From Chitinophaga sp. E66 (GTDB lineage Bacteria > Bacteroidota > Bacteroidia > Chitinophagales > Chitinophagaceae), in NCBI GenBank assembly GCA_019285755.1, contig CP079103.1:5551001-5615000 (forward strand): a stretch of 64,000 bases of DNA. The letters run 5' to 3'. Under the pieces are notes generated by a model. It worked only from the letters and a program-made list of their open reading frames with translations, was not told where the DNA came from and did no database searches. The translations under genes and the position numbers were made by a program. Of this stretch, positions 1 to 10,248 are shown in pieces. How positions within the stretch are numbered: the stretch's first letter is position 1; every line of letters begins with the position of its first letter.

Positions 1-805
1 GAAAACCTCGCCCTCCGCGTAGTAGATACCGACTCTGCCGACTCCTTCCTGGTGTACGGTCGTGGTATCCTTCACCTCGGCGTGCTCGTTGAGACCATGC
101 GCCGCGAAGGTTATGAGCTCACCGTAGGCCAGCCCCAGGTGATCCTGAAGCAGGTAGACGGTAAAAAATGTGAACCGTATGAAACCCTCGTGGTAGACGT
201 TCCCAGGAATTCGCTTCCAAAGTGATCGACCTGGTGACCCGCCGCAAAGGTGAAATGCTGATCATGGAAACCAAAGGTGAAATGCAGCACATCGAGTTCG
301 AAATCCCTTCCCGTGGCCTGATCGGCCTGCGTACGCAGATGCTGACCAACACCGCCGGCGAAGCCGTGATGGCACACCGTTTCATGGACTACAAACCCTG
401 GAAAGGCCCCATCCCCGGTCGCAGCAATGGCGTACTGATCGCGAAAGAAGGTGGTACCACCACTGGTTACTCCCTCGATAAACTGCAGGACCGCGGTTCA
501 TTCTTCGTGGATCCGGGAGAAGAAGTTTACCGTGGCATGATCATCGGCGAGAACAACAAACCCGGCGATCTCGTGGTAAACCCCAACGAAGGCAAAAACT
601 GACGAACATGCGCGCCAGCGGAAGCGACGCGGCTACCAATATCGCACCGAAGATCTTGATGACATTGGAAGAATGTATGGAGTACATTCAGCAAGACGAA
701 TGCATTGAAGTAACTCCGAACCATATCCGTATGCGCAAAACGATCCTTGACGAAGAAGAGCGGAAGAAGTTCCAGAAGATGCTGAAAGCTGAAGAGGTTA
801 ACTGA
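1..805 (+). CDS. typA: GTP-binding elongation factor family protein TypA/BipA, C-terminal part
   Basis: Translational GTPase that binds ribosomes; only the C-terminal third is inside the window (5' end missing). The first 200 bases encode the EF-G domain V-like stretch with GRGILHLGVLVETMRREGYE, followed by the family-typical IPSRGLIGLRTQMLT and the tail NMRASGSD...EVTPNHIRMRK. The protein is spread over three frames. Adding one C at about 205 (CCC before AGGAATTC) and one C at about 599 (AAAAAC before TGACG) gives a continuous TypA ending at the TGA at 803-805. Both junctions look like missing bases, not biology, because the flanking sequence is fully conserved. A strong hairpin terminator follows. 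Confidence 0.93.
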
Positions 806-835
806 TGAATTATAGAATTACGCAATAAGGATACG

Positions 836-866
836 GAACCGGGCTCACAAGGCCCGGTTCTTTTTA
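836..866 (+). terminator. Rho-independent terminator after typA
   Basis: A perfect 9-bp GC-rich stem (836-844 with 852-860), a 7-base loop and a T run follow the typA stop by 30 bases. It also lies just past the end of the convergent ybaB-like gene. Confidence 0.85.
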
Positions 867-869
867 TCC

Positions 870-1178
870 TTACATGCCGGGTATCCCCATTCCGCCAAGC
901 ATTCCGCCCGCCATGCCTTTCATTTCCGTTTCCCAGTTCTCCTCCGCCTGTTTCAATGCGCGGTTCAGCGCAGAAATCAACAGGTCTTCCAGTTCCTCTT
1001 TCCGGTCGGCAGACAGCAATGCCGGATCGATCTCCAGGCTCTTTACTTCACGGGCGCCCGTTACCAGCGCTTTCACTCCGCCGGCCTGGCCTTCCACGGT
1101 GATGTGGCGCAGGCGCTCTTTGCTCTCCGCCATTTTCTGCTGCGCTTCCTGCAGCTTTCCTAACAAGTCTCCAAACAT
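870..1178 (-). CDS. YbaB/EbfC family nucleoid-associated protein
   Basis: Small DNA-binding nucleoid protein of about 102 residues, the normal length for YbaB/EbfC. The start chosen is MFGDLLGKLQEAQQKM at 1178, which matches the family N-terminus; an ATG 21 bases upstream is less likely. The central part carries the family-typical pattern VEGQAGGVKALVTGAREVKSLEIDP, and the tail is Gly/Met-rich (GGMLGGMGIPGM). The frame is intact. It is divergent from the FAD reductase gene, with a possible promoter element at 1197-1204. No recR or dnaX neighbour is present, so the context adds nothing to function. Confidence 0.88.
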   Translation of the reverse strand: MFGDLLGKLQEAQQKMAESKERLRHITVEGQAGGVKALVTGAREVKSLEIDPALLSADRKEELEDLLISALNRALKQAEENWETEMKGMAGGMLGGMGIPGM

Positions 1179-1196
1179 ATATGATAAGGTTTCCGG

Positions 1197-1204
1197 CAAA
1201 GATA
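1197..1204 (-). promoter_or_regulatory. Candidate -7 element (TATCTTTG) for the ybaB-like gene
   Basis: On the minus strand TATCTTTG matches the Bacteroidota -7 consensus TAnnTTTG and lies about 18 bases upstream of the chosen start. The upstream position for a -33 TTG holds CTG, one mismatch. No experimental support. Confidence 0.35.
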
Positions 1205-1244
1205 TATTTTCCCCGGCGGCGGCAGAATACGTATCTTGCCGGGT

Positions 1245-2480
1245 ATGATCATGACGGATGTTTGCATTATCGGAGCAGGGCCCGGAGGCGCCGCAGCGGC
1301 TCTCCAGCTCGACAGGCTGGGCATTTCCTGCGTAGTCGTCGATAAGGCCGTTTTCCCCGCGATAAAGTCTGCGGAGATGGGCTCAGCGGCAAAGTGATCG
1401 CCGGGCTCAACCGTATCGACCCCGCCATCGGGCAACGACTCCAGGCTTTCGCCGAAAAGGAAAACAGCTGGGGCGTGACTTTCGTGGCGCCGGGCCGCAC
1501 AGGCATGGACGTACCCTACAAACCCAATTACAATCCTGCTTCAGACGCACCCATCGGCTTCGTCTGCAAACGCATTCATTTTGATAATTTTTGGTGGACG
1601 AATTAAAGCAGTGCAAACACGTACAGCTCATCGAAGGCACGTCCATCGATACCTATACGCCCACCGAAAACGGTTATGAACTGGCTGACGCGAAAGGTAA
1701 ACTGCGCATTCACGCCAAAATCATCCTCGTTGCCAACGGCGCGCATTCGTCCTTTACGAAAGACGTGGCCGGCATCCGCATGGAACCGCAGCATTACGCC
1801 GCTGGCGTAAGGGCATATTATACCGGGGTCACCGGTATGCACGATCACAGTTACATCGAGCTGCATTTCCTGAAAAACCTCCTGCCGGGGTATCTCTGGA
1901 TCTTTCCCTGCCCAATGGTGAAGCAAACGTAGGCATCGATATGCCGTCAGACATCATGCGCAAGCGCAAGGTGAACCTCAAATCCCTCCTCCAGGAAACC
2001 CTCGGATCTGATCCGGTCTTCCGGGAAAGGTTCCGTGCCGCCAAAGCCGTGAGCCCCGTGGAAGGTTACGGGCTGCCCCTCGGCTCGCGCAGCCGCCGCC
2101 TCTCCGGCCAACGCTGGATGCTCGTGGGCGATGCTGCATTCCTTATCGATCCCTTTACCGGAGAAGGCATCGGCAACGCCATATACAGCGGCGGTATCGC
2201 AGCGAAGCAGGCAGCAGAATGCCTGCGGTCGGGCGACTTCTCCGCCGAAACCATGCTTGCCTACGATGCCAGCATCCAACGGGTATTGGGCGCCGAGCTC
2301 CGCCTCAGCACGAAGTTGCAGAAACTCGTCCGATACCCGCGGCTGTTCAACCTGCTCATGAAAGCCGGCACCCGCAACAAACAACTTCGCGACGTTATAT
2401 CCAGCATGTTCTACGAAGTAGACCTGCGTAAAAAACTAACCAAACCATCCTTCTACATCAAACTGTTATTGAACCGGTAA
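1245..2480 (+). CDS. FAD-dependent oxidoreductase, geranylgeranyl reductase family
   Basis: Predicted NAD(P)/FAD flavoprotein of about 411 residues. The N-terminus has a Rossmann dinucleotide-binding motif (IIGAGPGGAAAALQL), then FPRDKVCGDGLSGK after repair, and a C-terminal FAD motif GDAAFLIDPFTGEGIGNAIYSG, as in geranylgeranyl reductase and related polyprenyl/lipid reductases. Substrate cannot be told from sequence. Start ATG 1245 (or 1251). Three junctions need one extra base each: about 1358 (C run before GCG), about 1592 (T5, expected T6) and about 1910 (TTTCCC before TG). The DUF2891 gene follows after 3 bases, suggesting co-transcription. Confidence 0.75.
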
Positions 2481-2483
2481 CCT

Positions 2484-3570
2484 ATGATGAAAGCAACTTT
2501 ACTGCTGGCCGGTATCCTGGCCCTATCAACCGTTAATGCACAGACAAAATTCTACGACGAACAACAAGGCATCCTGCGCCTCACCGAGGCGGGCGCCGTT
2601 CATTATCCGGCTTGCCGCTGAAATGCATGCAGCATGAATTTCCCTATAAAACAGGCATAGTCTTCTCCGATTCCTCGCTTGTCCAAAAACCAATCGAATA
2701 CCATCCTGCATTCTATGGTTGCTTCGACTGGCATAGCAGTGTGCATGGCCATTGGATGCTGGTGCGCTTGCTGAAGATGTACCCCAATCTTCCGAACGCC
2801 GCGCTCATCAAAGAAAAGCTGGCGCAAAACCTCTCGGCCGATAATATCCGCAAAGAGCTGCTGCTCTTCACCAATAAAGAAAATAAGGGCTTTGAACGGA
2901 TCTACGGATGGAGCTGGCTGCTCCAGTTGCAGAACGAACTGCTGACTGGAACGATCCCTTTGCCCGGGAGCTTTCGCGCAACATCGCGCCCATGGCAAGA
3001 TATTTCAGCGGCGCCTGGAGAGATTTCCTAAAGAAGATCGCTTACCCCATCCGCGTAGGAGAACATACTAACCTCGCTTTCGGCCTCCGCCTCGCCTGGG
3101 ATTATGCCGCCACCGCAAAGGACACGGCCCTGCAATCATCCATCCGCGCCACCGCCATGCGGTTCTATGCTAACGACCGTGACTGCCCTGCCAGCTGGGA
3201 GCCCGGCGGGTACGACTTCCTCTCGCCCTGCCTGGAAGAAGCCGACCTCATGTGGCGCATCCTCCCTTCCGCGGAATATAAGGAATGGCTGAAGCGCTTC
3301 CTGCCGGGGCTGTTCAAACAGGATCCTCTCTTCCGCATTGCGATGGTTAATGACCGCACGGACGGAAAGCTCGTGCATCTGGATGGCCTTAACCTGTCCC
3401 GCGCCTGGTGCCTTTACGGCATCGCCCGTCATGCCGGCGACCATGCGCCTGCCATTCGCGCTCTCGCTTCGGACCATCTCCGTGCCGCCCTTCCACACGT
3501 AGCCAGCGGCGATTATGCCGGCGAACACTGGCTGGCGACGTTTGCGGTGTATGCGCTGACGGTGGAATAA
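2484..3570 (+). CDS. DUF2891 family exported protein
   Basis: About 363 residues with a Sec signal peptide (MMKATLLLAGILALSTVNAQ). The body shows the DUF2891 hallmark HPAFYGCFDWHSSVHGHWMLVRL and later CPASWEPGGYDFLSPCLEEADLM, SRAWCL and a GEHWLATFAVYAL end. The fold is probably an alpha/alpha barrel; function is not established. It sits 3 bases after the FAD reductase. Two single-base losses split it, at about 2603 (CAT before TATCC, one T missing) and about 2943 (CTGCTG before ACTGG, one G missing). Confidence 0.8.
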
Positions 3571-3633
3571 TACACACTAAAATCAACGGGAAATGTGACA
3601 GGGCTGGGGTATATTTATCGAATCCTTATCCCT

Positions 3634-4266
3634 ATGGTGAATTTATTATTACTATTTCCTGGTGTCAACGCGTATTTCATCGGTCTCTTTCTTTTATCAA
3701 CCATCATCTTCGGAGGCCTTGCATGGTACATAAACCGGCAGTCTTTGCCTGCGGTTTATCCTACTCCGCGTCCACAGCCAATCGGTGGATGGCTTATCCT
3801 TGTTGCACTTTTCATTGCTCTCCGGGTGTATGGCTATTCCAAAGAGCTATACGAGTCTGCCATGTGGACACGCACTAGCTGGGAAACTATCTATCACGAA
3901 GGTCGCATTATTGGAGTTGTTGTCATGGCGCTCTTCGTACTGGTGCTGATGTACGGTTTGATTGGGTCTTTGTTTCTGCTATGGCTATTCTTCAAAAAGA
4001 GGGATATCTTCCCAAGAGCGATTACCAACATCTACATTACAGTGGAGTTGGCCTGCCTGATGTTCATAACTTTTGCACAGCTAATATTTACATGGATGGA
4101 TTACTTTACTAATGAAAGGATCGTCCATTTATGCCTGGCTGCCGTTTGGCTCGGTCTTATTTTCTGGTATGTAAATTACTCCGGAAGAGCAAAGCGGACT
4201 TTCGTACTGCCACATTCAAGCCTGGTTAACCATGATGAAATTGAAATAGAATCTTCCGGAAAATAA
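3634..4266 (+). CDS. DUF2569 family integral membrane protein (copy 1)
   Basis: About 210 residues with four or more hydrophobic segments (starting VNLLLLFPGVNAYFIGLFLLS) and the DUF2569 motif TPRPQPIGGWLILVALF around residue 45. KKRDIFP follows a membrane segment, and the tail is soluble (FVLPHSSLV). The frame is intact. I chose ATG 3634 over the GTG at 3595. Codon use is less GC-biased than in the neighbouring genes. A paralogue with the same layout follows 28 bases later. Function unknown. Confidence 0.72.
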   Translation: MVNLLLLFPGVNAYFIGLFLLSTIIFGGLAWYINRQSLPAVYPTPRPQPIGGWLILVALFIALRVYGYSKELYESAMWTRTSWETIYHEGRIIGVVVMALFVLVLMYGLIGSLFLLWLFFKKRDIFPRAITNIYITVELACLMFITFAQLIFTWMDYFTNERIVHLCLAAVWLGLIFWYVNYSGRAKRTFVLPHSSLVNHDEIEIESSGK

Positions 4267-4294
4267 CATTCCTAAACTAACGGTCACTTTTCTG

Positions 4295-4938
4295 ATGGAA
4301 CAAATCCTACAAACTTCAACGCTCATTTCGATATTCCTCGTACTCGGGGCATTCGTTGCATGCGGGCTTGGTATCGTCCGGCTTTATAATCACTCCCTAC
4401 CAGTGGTATACCCTACGCCACGGCCCATTCCAATTGGAGGATGGCTGATCGTGATAGCGGTGTTGGAAGTACTTTCCGTATTTTCTTACATGGTCCAGAT
4501 CTTCCAGTTGGATATTTGGCAGGAAGGTTTCTGGACATACGTTTCCGTCGGGGAGGCGCCACAATACTACTATCTTATTCTCACATTAAATTTCTTCTTT
4601 ACCCTGAATGCCGTGTTCACCTTTTGCGGTGCAGCATTTTCGATCTTTCTGCTCTATAAGCAGCGGGATATTTTCCCGAAAGTATTGACCTGGTATTCGA
4701 TCATCAGCATATCCGTTTACTGTACGATCGAAATCATCAGCCAGCTGATTGATGATACTACAGGCATCAATTACATTACCCTCATTGGGGTGATCGGGGC
4801 GTACTCATCAATATCGCGATTACGATGTTGATCATCCGGTATGTCAACACCTCCGTCAGGGCGAAGGAGACCTTCGTACTGCCGCATCCCAGCCTGGTTG
4901 ATTATGAAGACCCGGATTTCCTAAAAGACTTAAAATAA
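4295..4938 (+). CDS. DUF2569 family integral membrane protein (copy 2)
   Basis: Paralogue of the gene before it: TPRPIPIGGWLIVIAV, KQRDIFPK and a terminal FVLPHPSLVDYEDPDF are shared at equivalent places, indicating local tandem duplication. About 214 residues, mostly membrane segments. The reading frame breaks at about 4800 (GGGGCG before TACTC; one G missing); after repair it runs through VLINIAITMLIIRYVNTSV to the TAA at 4936-4938. Function unknown. Confidence 0.7.
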
Positions 4939-4940
4939 AA

Positions 4941-4965
4941 AAGGGAGCCCATCGGCTCCCTTTCG
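4941..4965. terminator. Hairpin terminator shared by convergent genes
   Basis: Perfect 9-bp stem (4941-4949 with 4954-4962) with A-rich and T-rich flanks, placed between the convergent DUF2569 and Dabb genes, so it can act in both directions. Confidence 0.8.
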
Positions 4966-4973
4966 CGTAAGGG

Positions 4974-5293
4974 TTATTGTGGAATAGTTACAGAGTCGAA
5001 GATGACAACTTTTTCCCAGAACGTATTGCAGTTCTCGATGAACGCCAGGTGCACGGGATGTTCCTGGTAGATATCGTGGCCGGCTTCGTCATTGAAAACG
5101 GTCAGCAGGCAGTAGCTGTAGCTCTTATCGATTACCGGGCGATCTGTATCAGCCGGTTTCCCCACGTTGAACGTTGTCAGGGTCTCGATTTTACCCAGCG
5201 AGCTTACCCTTCCTCAAATTTCCGGATTTCCGCTGCGCTCAGACCGGGCTTCAGATAAAAATTTACTACGTGCACAAATTTGCTTGATGACAT
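4974..5293 (-). CDS. Dabb (stress-responsive A/B barrel) family protein
   Basis: Small ferredoxin-like A/B barrel protein of about 106 residues. Start ATG at 5293: MSSSKFVHVVNFYLKPGLSA. The Dabb pattern HDIYQEHPVHLAFIEN is near residue 75. A missing G at about 5209 (GGG before TAAG) splits it; after repair the middle reads VSSLGKIETLTTFNVGKPAD. The catalytic role is unknown for most members. It has no obvious operon partner. Confidence 0.75.
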
Positions 5294-5351
5294 GGCCGAT
5301 TGATTTTGAACAGACAAGTTAGTTGTTCCCGGCTTAAAAATCAAGCGGTTT

Positions 5352-6540
5352 TCAGGTATGCGCCTGGATCTCCCTGCGCACCGTTACCAGGTTCACGATG
5401 TATACCAATGCCAGGATGAGGACCGTAGCGCCGATTGTCATTATACCGGGGTAAGGCGCCACGTACATGCCGTGCTTTTCCAGCAGCCCGCTGGCCCACC
5501 ACTGCGCCGCAGCCACTATGATCAGCGCAATTACGCCCGTCACGAAATACACCGGCACCAGCTGCCCCATCAGGTAGCGCTGCAGGCGCCTGGGCGCTGT
5601 GCCTAACGTCACCAGCAGCCGGATCTCTTTCTTGCAAGACGAGATCACCAGCTGGATGAACATGCTAAACACCAGCAGGGCGAACATGAGCAGCACCAGC
5701 CCGAAGAACCCGACCACGCTCACGATCGTCTGCACAATACCGCGGATCTTGTTGTATTTCGTCTTTTCCGTATCGGTCGAATAGTGATGTTTCTCCAGGT
5801 AATCTTTCAGCTCGATGCTGCTGGGGTCCTTCACCCTGATCACCACGCGCGAGGGGAGTTTGGCCACGCCAGTCCCGAACTTCGCATTGGCCCAGTCCAT
5901 AAAAGATTGCGGTACCAGCACCGTAGAGATCCTGTCGGAGAACCCTGCGATCTTGCCCAGGTATTCCGCCCGCTGCATGCCCGAAGATATCACCACTTGC
6001 GGGGTCAGGCTTTTGATGGAGGTCTCGGAGAACTGCGGAATGTTATTCCCAGGGCGAACCCGAAGTTGAACATATTCACGAAATCGCGGGGCACCACGAT
6101 AGGTAATAACTGATCGCCCTCTTTCCATTTCCACTCGTCAGATTTCACGTCAAGGAAAGTGTCCGGTACCGCCTCAAAGAAGGCCAGCGTCTGGAACCCC
6201 AGCTGGTCGGCCTGCATCTGCACATTGAACTGTGCGGCGGTAATTGCGCCGAACGCTTCCACGAAAGGCTGCGCGGCGAAGTCTTTCTGCTCTTCCTGCG
6301 TAAAGACCGTCAGTTCCGGCTTGCCCATCATATCGTTCGTGATTAGTTTGTTGACCACGAGGTAATCCGCCCGTTCGTTCTGGTTGCGGCTTCCGTGAAG
6401 CAGTTCGTTGAAGTCCGTATGCACCTGGAGCGCCACGAGGATCAGCAGCATAGCCACGCCCAGGCCGATAATCGCCATCCAGTAACGGCTTTTGCCCACG
6501 CCGGTGCGGATGATCTTTGTAAAATCCGGTTGAATTGCAT
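5352..6540 (-). CDS. ABC transporter permease, FtsX/MacB-like
   Basis: Inner-membrane permease of about 396 residues. One N-terminal transmembrane helix (YWMAIIGLGVAMLLILVALQVH), a long extracytoplasmic domain, then three C-terminal helices (around IVSVVGFFGLVLLMFALLV, YFVTGVIALIIVAAAQ and IGATVLILALVYIVNLV) match the FtsX permease layout. Likely start ATG 6540, 1 base after the ATPase stop, requiring an extra T at about 6521 to give MQFNRIFTKIIRTGVGKSRY. A second junction at about 6048 lacks one G. The substrate is unknown; FtsX-type pairs often act in lipoprotein, antibiotic or cell-envelope processes. Confidence 0.78.
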
Positions 6541-6541
6541 G

Positions 6542-7191
6542 CTATAGCTGGTAAGTTACGTCGTAAGAAAAATGTTGGTCATGGTCAAGATCAGTGAGGA
6601 TGAACCCTGCGTTGCGGGCCTTGCATTCCTCATCAATAAGCTTTGCCGCCTTAGCGGTATTGCCTTCGTCGAGGTGACTGAATGGCTCGTCCATCATCAG
6701 CCACTGGAACGGGTGCATGAGGGCACGGATGATTGCGATGCGTTGCCGCTCGCCGTAAGACAAGGTAGCTGCGCTTTGCCGGAGCACATGCGTAACGCCC
6801 AGCCGCTCCGCGAACTCCTGGATCTTTTCAGCCGGGTACAGGGGCTTGGGGATCATCACCCGCTTCAGCTCGATATTCTCTTCGGCCGTTAGCTGATCGA
6901 ACAGGCGAAGGTCCTGGAATACGACGCTGATGGTCTCCTGCCGCAAAGTGGCCAGCTGCGCGGAGGAATAATCTCCCAGGGCTTCCCGCCGGCTTTGATG
7001 GTACCGGTATAGTCGTAACGGATATTGTAGAGGTAATGTACGAGCGTAGTTTTGCCCGTGCCGGAAGGGGCCTTGATCTTGACGCGTTGTCCGGGCTGGA
7101 AGGAAACCTCCCGGTCCCAGATGTCCGATGGCCGCTGCCGGATCCTGTCGCGCAGGGGAACCGGTACCACGGCTGAAAGCTCGATCTGCAT
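6542..7191 (-). CDS. ABC transporter ATP-binding protein
   Basis: ATPase partner of the permease, about 216 residues. Walker A is APSGTGKTTL near residue 45; Q-loop VVFQDLRLFDQL; signature LSYGERQRIAIIRAL; Walker B WLMMDEPFSHLD. In the signature the second G of the usual LSGGQ is Y, giving LSYGE. Start ATG 7191. A single G missing at about 6974 separates the N-terminal and C-terminal halves; the repaired link reads KPWEDYSSAQLATLRQE. The D-loop H-switch region ends in DLDHDQH. Its stop is 1 base from the permease start. Confidence 0.85.
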
Positions 7192-7222
7192 GTTGAAACG
7201 GATGTTAGGGTTAAATATAGGC

Positions 7223-7261
7223 AAAAAAAAGAAAGCCGCCTCTTTGTAAAAGGCGGCTTTC
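7223..7261 (-). terminator. Terminator after the DUF4836 gene
   Basis: A perfect 10-bp stem (7231-7240 with 7252-7261). Read on the minus strand it is followed by a run of eight T. Confidence 0.88.
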
Positions 7262-7283
7262 TCGAATATCATTTCTTAAACGG

Positions 7284-9004
7284 TTATTCTTCAGTTGCAG
7301 GAGCAGCGATAGCGGCGTCTGCTGCCATAGAGTCCACGGCAACTTGTGCTTCTTCCGCATTGTAATCGCCCCACTGGGCAGCTTCGGCTTTACGCTTCTC
7401 GTTGGTCCAGGTGTACACTTTGTTCATGAAGTTGAACAGCTGGGTGAGGGCGTTCTTGGATTGGTCTTTGAAGATCACCTGGCCAGAAGAGTGGGATTTC
7501 TCACCGCTGATCTGGTCGGATTTACCGTAAACGGATTTGATGAGCGACTTCAGGTCTGTGCTGATGCTATCGGGCAGTTCCATTTCCTTTGCAGGGATGG
7601 CGTTCATGATTTTCTCCACGTCAACGTAAAATGCTCCTACGCTGCCTTTTGCGTTAGCCAGTGCATCGCCGTCGATTTTGGCTTTGCCGGTACCGGCATC
7701 GTAAGTTTTCAGCAGTTCCGCATCAGAAGCAGCGAGTACGCGCTTGTTGTTGATGGATACGGCCATATCGTCGCCCAGGGGCATGTTGGGAACATATTCT
7801 TCACCTTGTTTGGTGAGCATTTGCGCTACCATCGGCGATGCCATTACCTTCTCGAAGGCGGCTTTGTCTCCCACTTTCAGGCTAAAGATCCATTTCAGCT
7901 GGGGCTTGGTGCGGGTGCTGTCCCATTCGGTCGGAGCCGCAACGGTGGAGAAGTCGGAACCTACCATGGTAATTTCACCTTTGAAAGCGGCCAGCAGATC
8001 GTCTAGCGTGATGCGCGCTTCGGAAAGGCCCATATTGGCGAAGCCGTCCATACCCATCATTTTCAGCAGTTCACCGATCATGCGCAGGTCGAAGTTAACG
8101 GCGGCATAGCCGAAGATGTTGTCGGAAGGATATTTTTCGATGGATTCGAGGTTGATCTTTTCCATCGGGTATTTCTTGAAGATGGCGGCCAGTTCTTTGC
8201 TGGTGTAAGAATAGGCGTCGATGTCGATCTTGCCGGCTTCGAAGTTAGCGGAGGCGGTGGTGAAAGCGCCTTCGGTGATTTTCTTCATGTTGGAAGCCAT
8301 GAGTGCGCCCATGCCGGAAGCGTTGGCGCCGTTCATGTTATACAGCGATTCGCTGCTCATCCAGAAGAACATGTCGCCTTTTTCCTTGGTGATGTCTTTG
8401 AAAGACGCCACCGAAGCAACGGATTCGTCGGCTTTAAGGGTGAAGAGTTTCTCGAGCAGGATGGAGCTGTTGCTGGAAAGCTTGGCAGACTCAACGGTGT
8501 CGAGGCCATAAGAAGGCGATTCGATGGAAGCAACACCGATCATGGTTTTGCCGGTAAAGCCTACCACGCTGGTGCCGTCTACTACGTATTTAAAATCTTT
8601 GCCGGTCTGAACTTCCTTCTTGATTTTTCTTTTACGAAAGCTTCCAGTTTGGCAGCGTCAGCTACGTCGGCGATCACCATGAGGTTCATGGCGCCGCCTG
8701 CTTCGCCGGGAACCATGGCGAAGAACACGTCGCCCTGGAGGTCGATACCGGAGTTCTTGGCGTCGGCGAGGGCTTTCGCGTAGTTATTGGAAGTATCGTT
8801 CTGCTGGAGGGTTTGAAAGATCTTATCGATCGTCAGCCCGTCTTTAGAGAGTTTATCCTGGATTTGTTTGGATTTGAAGCCGAAAACGAGTGCGGCATTT
8901 TTCGGAATATGCTTGCCTTGTTCTGGGGCTTTGGAGCACGAGGCTAACAGAAAGAGCGCCGCGCCTGTCATAAAGAGGAGCGCTTTTTGAATCGATCGTT
9001 TCAT
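7284..9004 (-). CDS. DUF4836 family lipoprotein
   Basis: Cell-envelope lipoprotein of about 573 residues, a family largely limited to Bacteroidota. Start ATG 9004; the signal peptide ends in a lipobox LLASC, so the mature protein begins with Cys and is probably outer-membrane attached. Features seen: HIPKNAALVFGFKSKQ near the mature N-terminus, GDVFFAMV, a long repeated alpha/beta body, and an Ala-rich acidic tail. One A is missing at about 8625 (run of A before TCAAG); after repair it reads KEKIKKEVQTGKDFKYVVDGT. Function unknown. Divergent from the YciI gene. Confidence 0.8.
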
Positions 9005-9127
9005 AAAGAAAGAGATGTTAAGAAAAATGGATTTGAAAATTAGGAACGAAAATACATGGTTTTTTGCTAATGCGTCTAATTTTGTTCCCTGGCGGGGCCC
9101 TGGCTCGATTACTTTGTACAATTTACA

Positions 9128-9135
9128 TACCTTTG
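9128..9135 (+). promoter_or_regulatory. Candidate -7 element (TACCTTTG) for yciI-like gene
   Basis: Matches TAnnTTTG and lies about 50 bases upstream of the ATG at 9186. No good -33 TTG at the expected 19-20 base spacing. Confidence 0.35.
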
Positions 9136-9185
9136 AAGATATTCAGGATTTTAACCATTTTTTTGAAAGACCATATCTGACTCTT

Positions 9186-9467
9186 ATGTACCTGATCCTT
9201 CTACAGTATATCCGCCCGCTGGCGGCTATAGAGCACTACCTGGAAGCGCACAATGCTTTTCTCGAAACGCAGGTCCGCGCGGGGCGCTTTATCCTCACCG
9301 GCCGCCGGAAGCCGAAGACCGGTTCTATCATCGTCTGCAGGGCATCCAGCCGTAGGGAAGTAGAAGCCATCCTGGCGGAAGATCCCATGGATAAGTTCCA
9401 GCTGGCCGTTTACGACATCATTGAATTTGAGCCCAATACCTTTGAGCTGGCGGGCATCAGCTCCTGA
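9186..9467 (+). CDS. YciI family protein
   Basis: Intact 93-residue protein with a ferredoxin-like YCII fold. Family features seen: an N-terminal strand MYLILLQY, a His in the first helix (IEHYLEAHNAFLETQ), AGRFILTGRRKP, and the later AILAEDPMDKFQLAVYDIIEF, corresponding to the conserved DP(F)...A region. I start at ATG 9186, which begins the conserved first strand, although the frame is open upstream. Biochemical role unknown. Downstream 9468-9590 holds no gene I can support. Confidence 0.8.
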   Translation: MYLILLQYIRPLAAIEHYLEAHNAFLETQVRAGRFILTGRRKPKTGSIIVCRASSRREVEAILAEDPMDKFQLAVYDIIEFEPNTFELAGISS

Positions 9468-9590
9468 TTCCGGGCTGCCTTTCCTTTTTCCTTCGTCGAT
9501 TCTCCCCTTTCATCCACTTCGATTTTACGGGCATTCTCCGTTGGCAGCACATGTGCAGCTGGCTGGCTTATTGTACTAAATACCTGATAA

Positions 9591-10140
9591 TCACTTCTTT
9601 CTTTCTGCGGACACTGCTGCTTCCGCGGCAGATTTCAGGCGTTGCAGGCCTTTGCGGAAGTCTGTTTCCAGGTTGTCTTTCATGAACATGCCCAGGATAT
9701 TCTGCGGCCGCGGGTATTTCGCGTCCATGCTCCAGGATACACGGGTGCCGCCGGCAGAGTCGGCAAACTGAAAGGATATATCGCAAATGGAAGCCAGCGG
9801 CTCAAAGAATTCCAGCTGCTGGCGGATTTCTGTATGGGGAGTGAGGGAAAGATGGCGCAGGCGGCCGAAGCCGATTTTCTTGCCGTTCCAGGTCGTGGAT
9901 GCCCCGGAGGTACCATCCACCCCGTCTATCCTGAATGTCGCGGTTGGTTCTCTTTCCTGGAAGGTGTTCCATTGATTATAACGATCGAAGCGGGCAGTTT
10001 GGTCCCATACGGCCGAAGGGGGCGCATGGATAAACACCGACTGCTCGATGTGGACGTGTGGGAGCAACCAGCAACAGGATCGCCAGCAGGGCAAATGCCA
10101 TACCGATTACCCAGGCACTGATATAGAAGAATTTTCTCAA
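9591..10140 (-). CDS. SRPBCC (polyketide cyclase/START-like) membrane-anchored protein
   Basis: About 183 residues: an N-terminal anchor (RKFFYISAWVIGMAFALLAILLLV) followed by an SRPBCC domain that begins VHIEQSVFIHAPPSAVWDQTARFDRYNQWNTF and ends GMFMKDNLETDFRKGLQRLKSAAE. This layout is common in Bacteroidota. Suggested start TTG 10140, because no ATG precedes the anchor in frame; this is uncertain. The anchor and domain lie in different frames, joined by a single-base loss at about 10058. A small-molecule ligand is expected from the fold but not predictable. Confidence 0.7.
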
Positions 10141-10248
10141 AGGGATAGCAGGTTTTCCACAATTTACCGAAATTTTCCGGCAGGTGAAAGACCTTAATGC
10201 CGGCGCAAATGATTGCACCGGCAGCATACAGTCAGGTTCTCTTAATGG

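Noticed and set aside
1..805. Programmed frameshifting in typA (and gltB, polA)
   Set aside because: Junctions are numerous and scattered over unrelated genes, lack shared slippery sites with downstream structures, and each is fixed by one homopolymer base.
870..1248. Long plus-strand frame opposite ybaB
   Set aside because: Mirror frame of a recognised gene on the other strand with no family features; the same applies to the many long antisense frames over gltB, polA and the S46 gene.
3595..3634. GTG start at 3595 for the first DUF2569 gene
   Set aside because: Leads with a non-conserved stretch; the ATG at 3634 begins the first membrane segment. It cannot be fully excluded.
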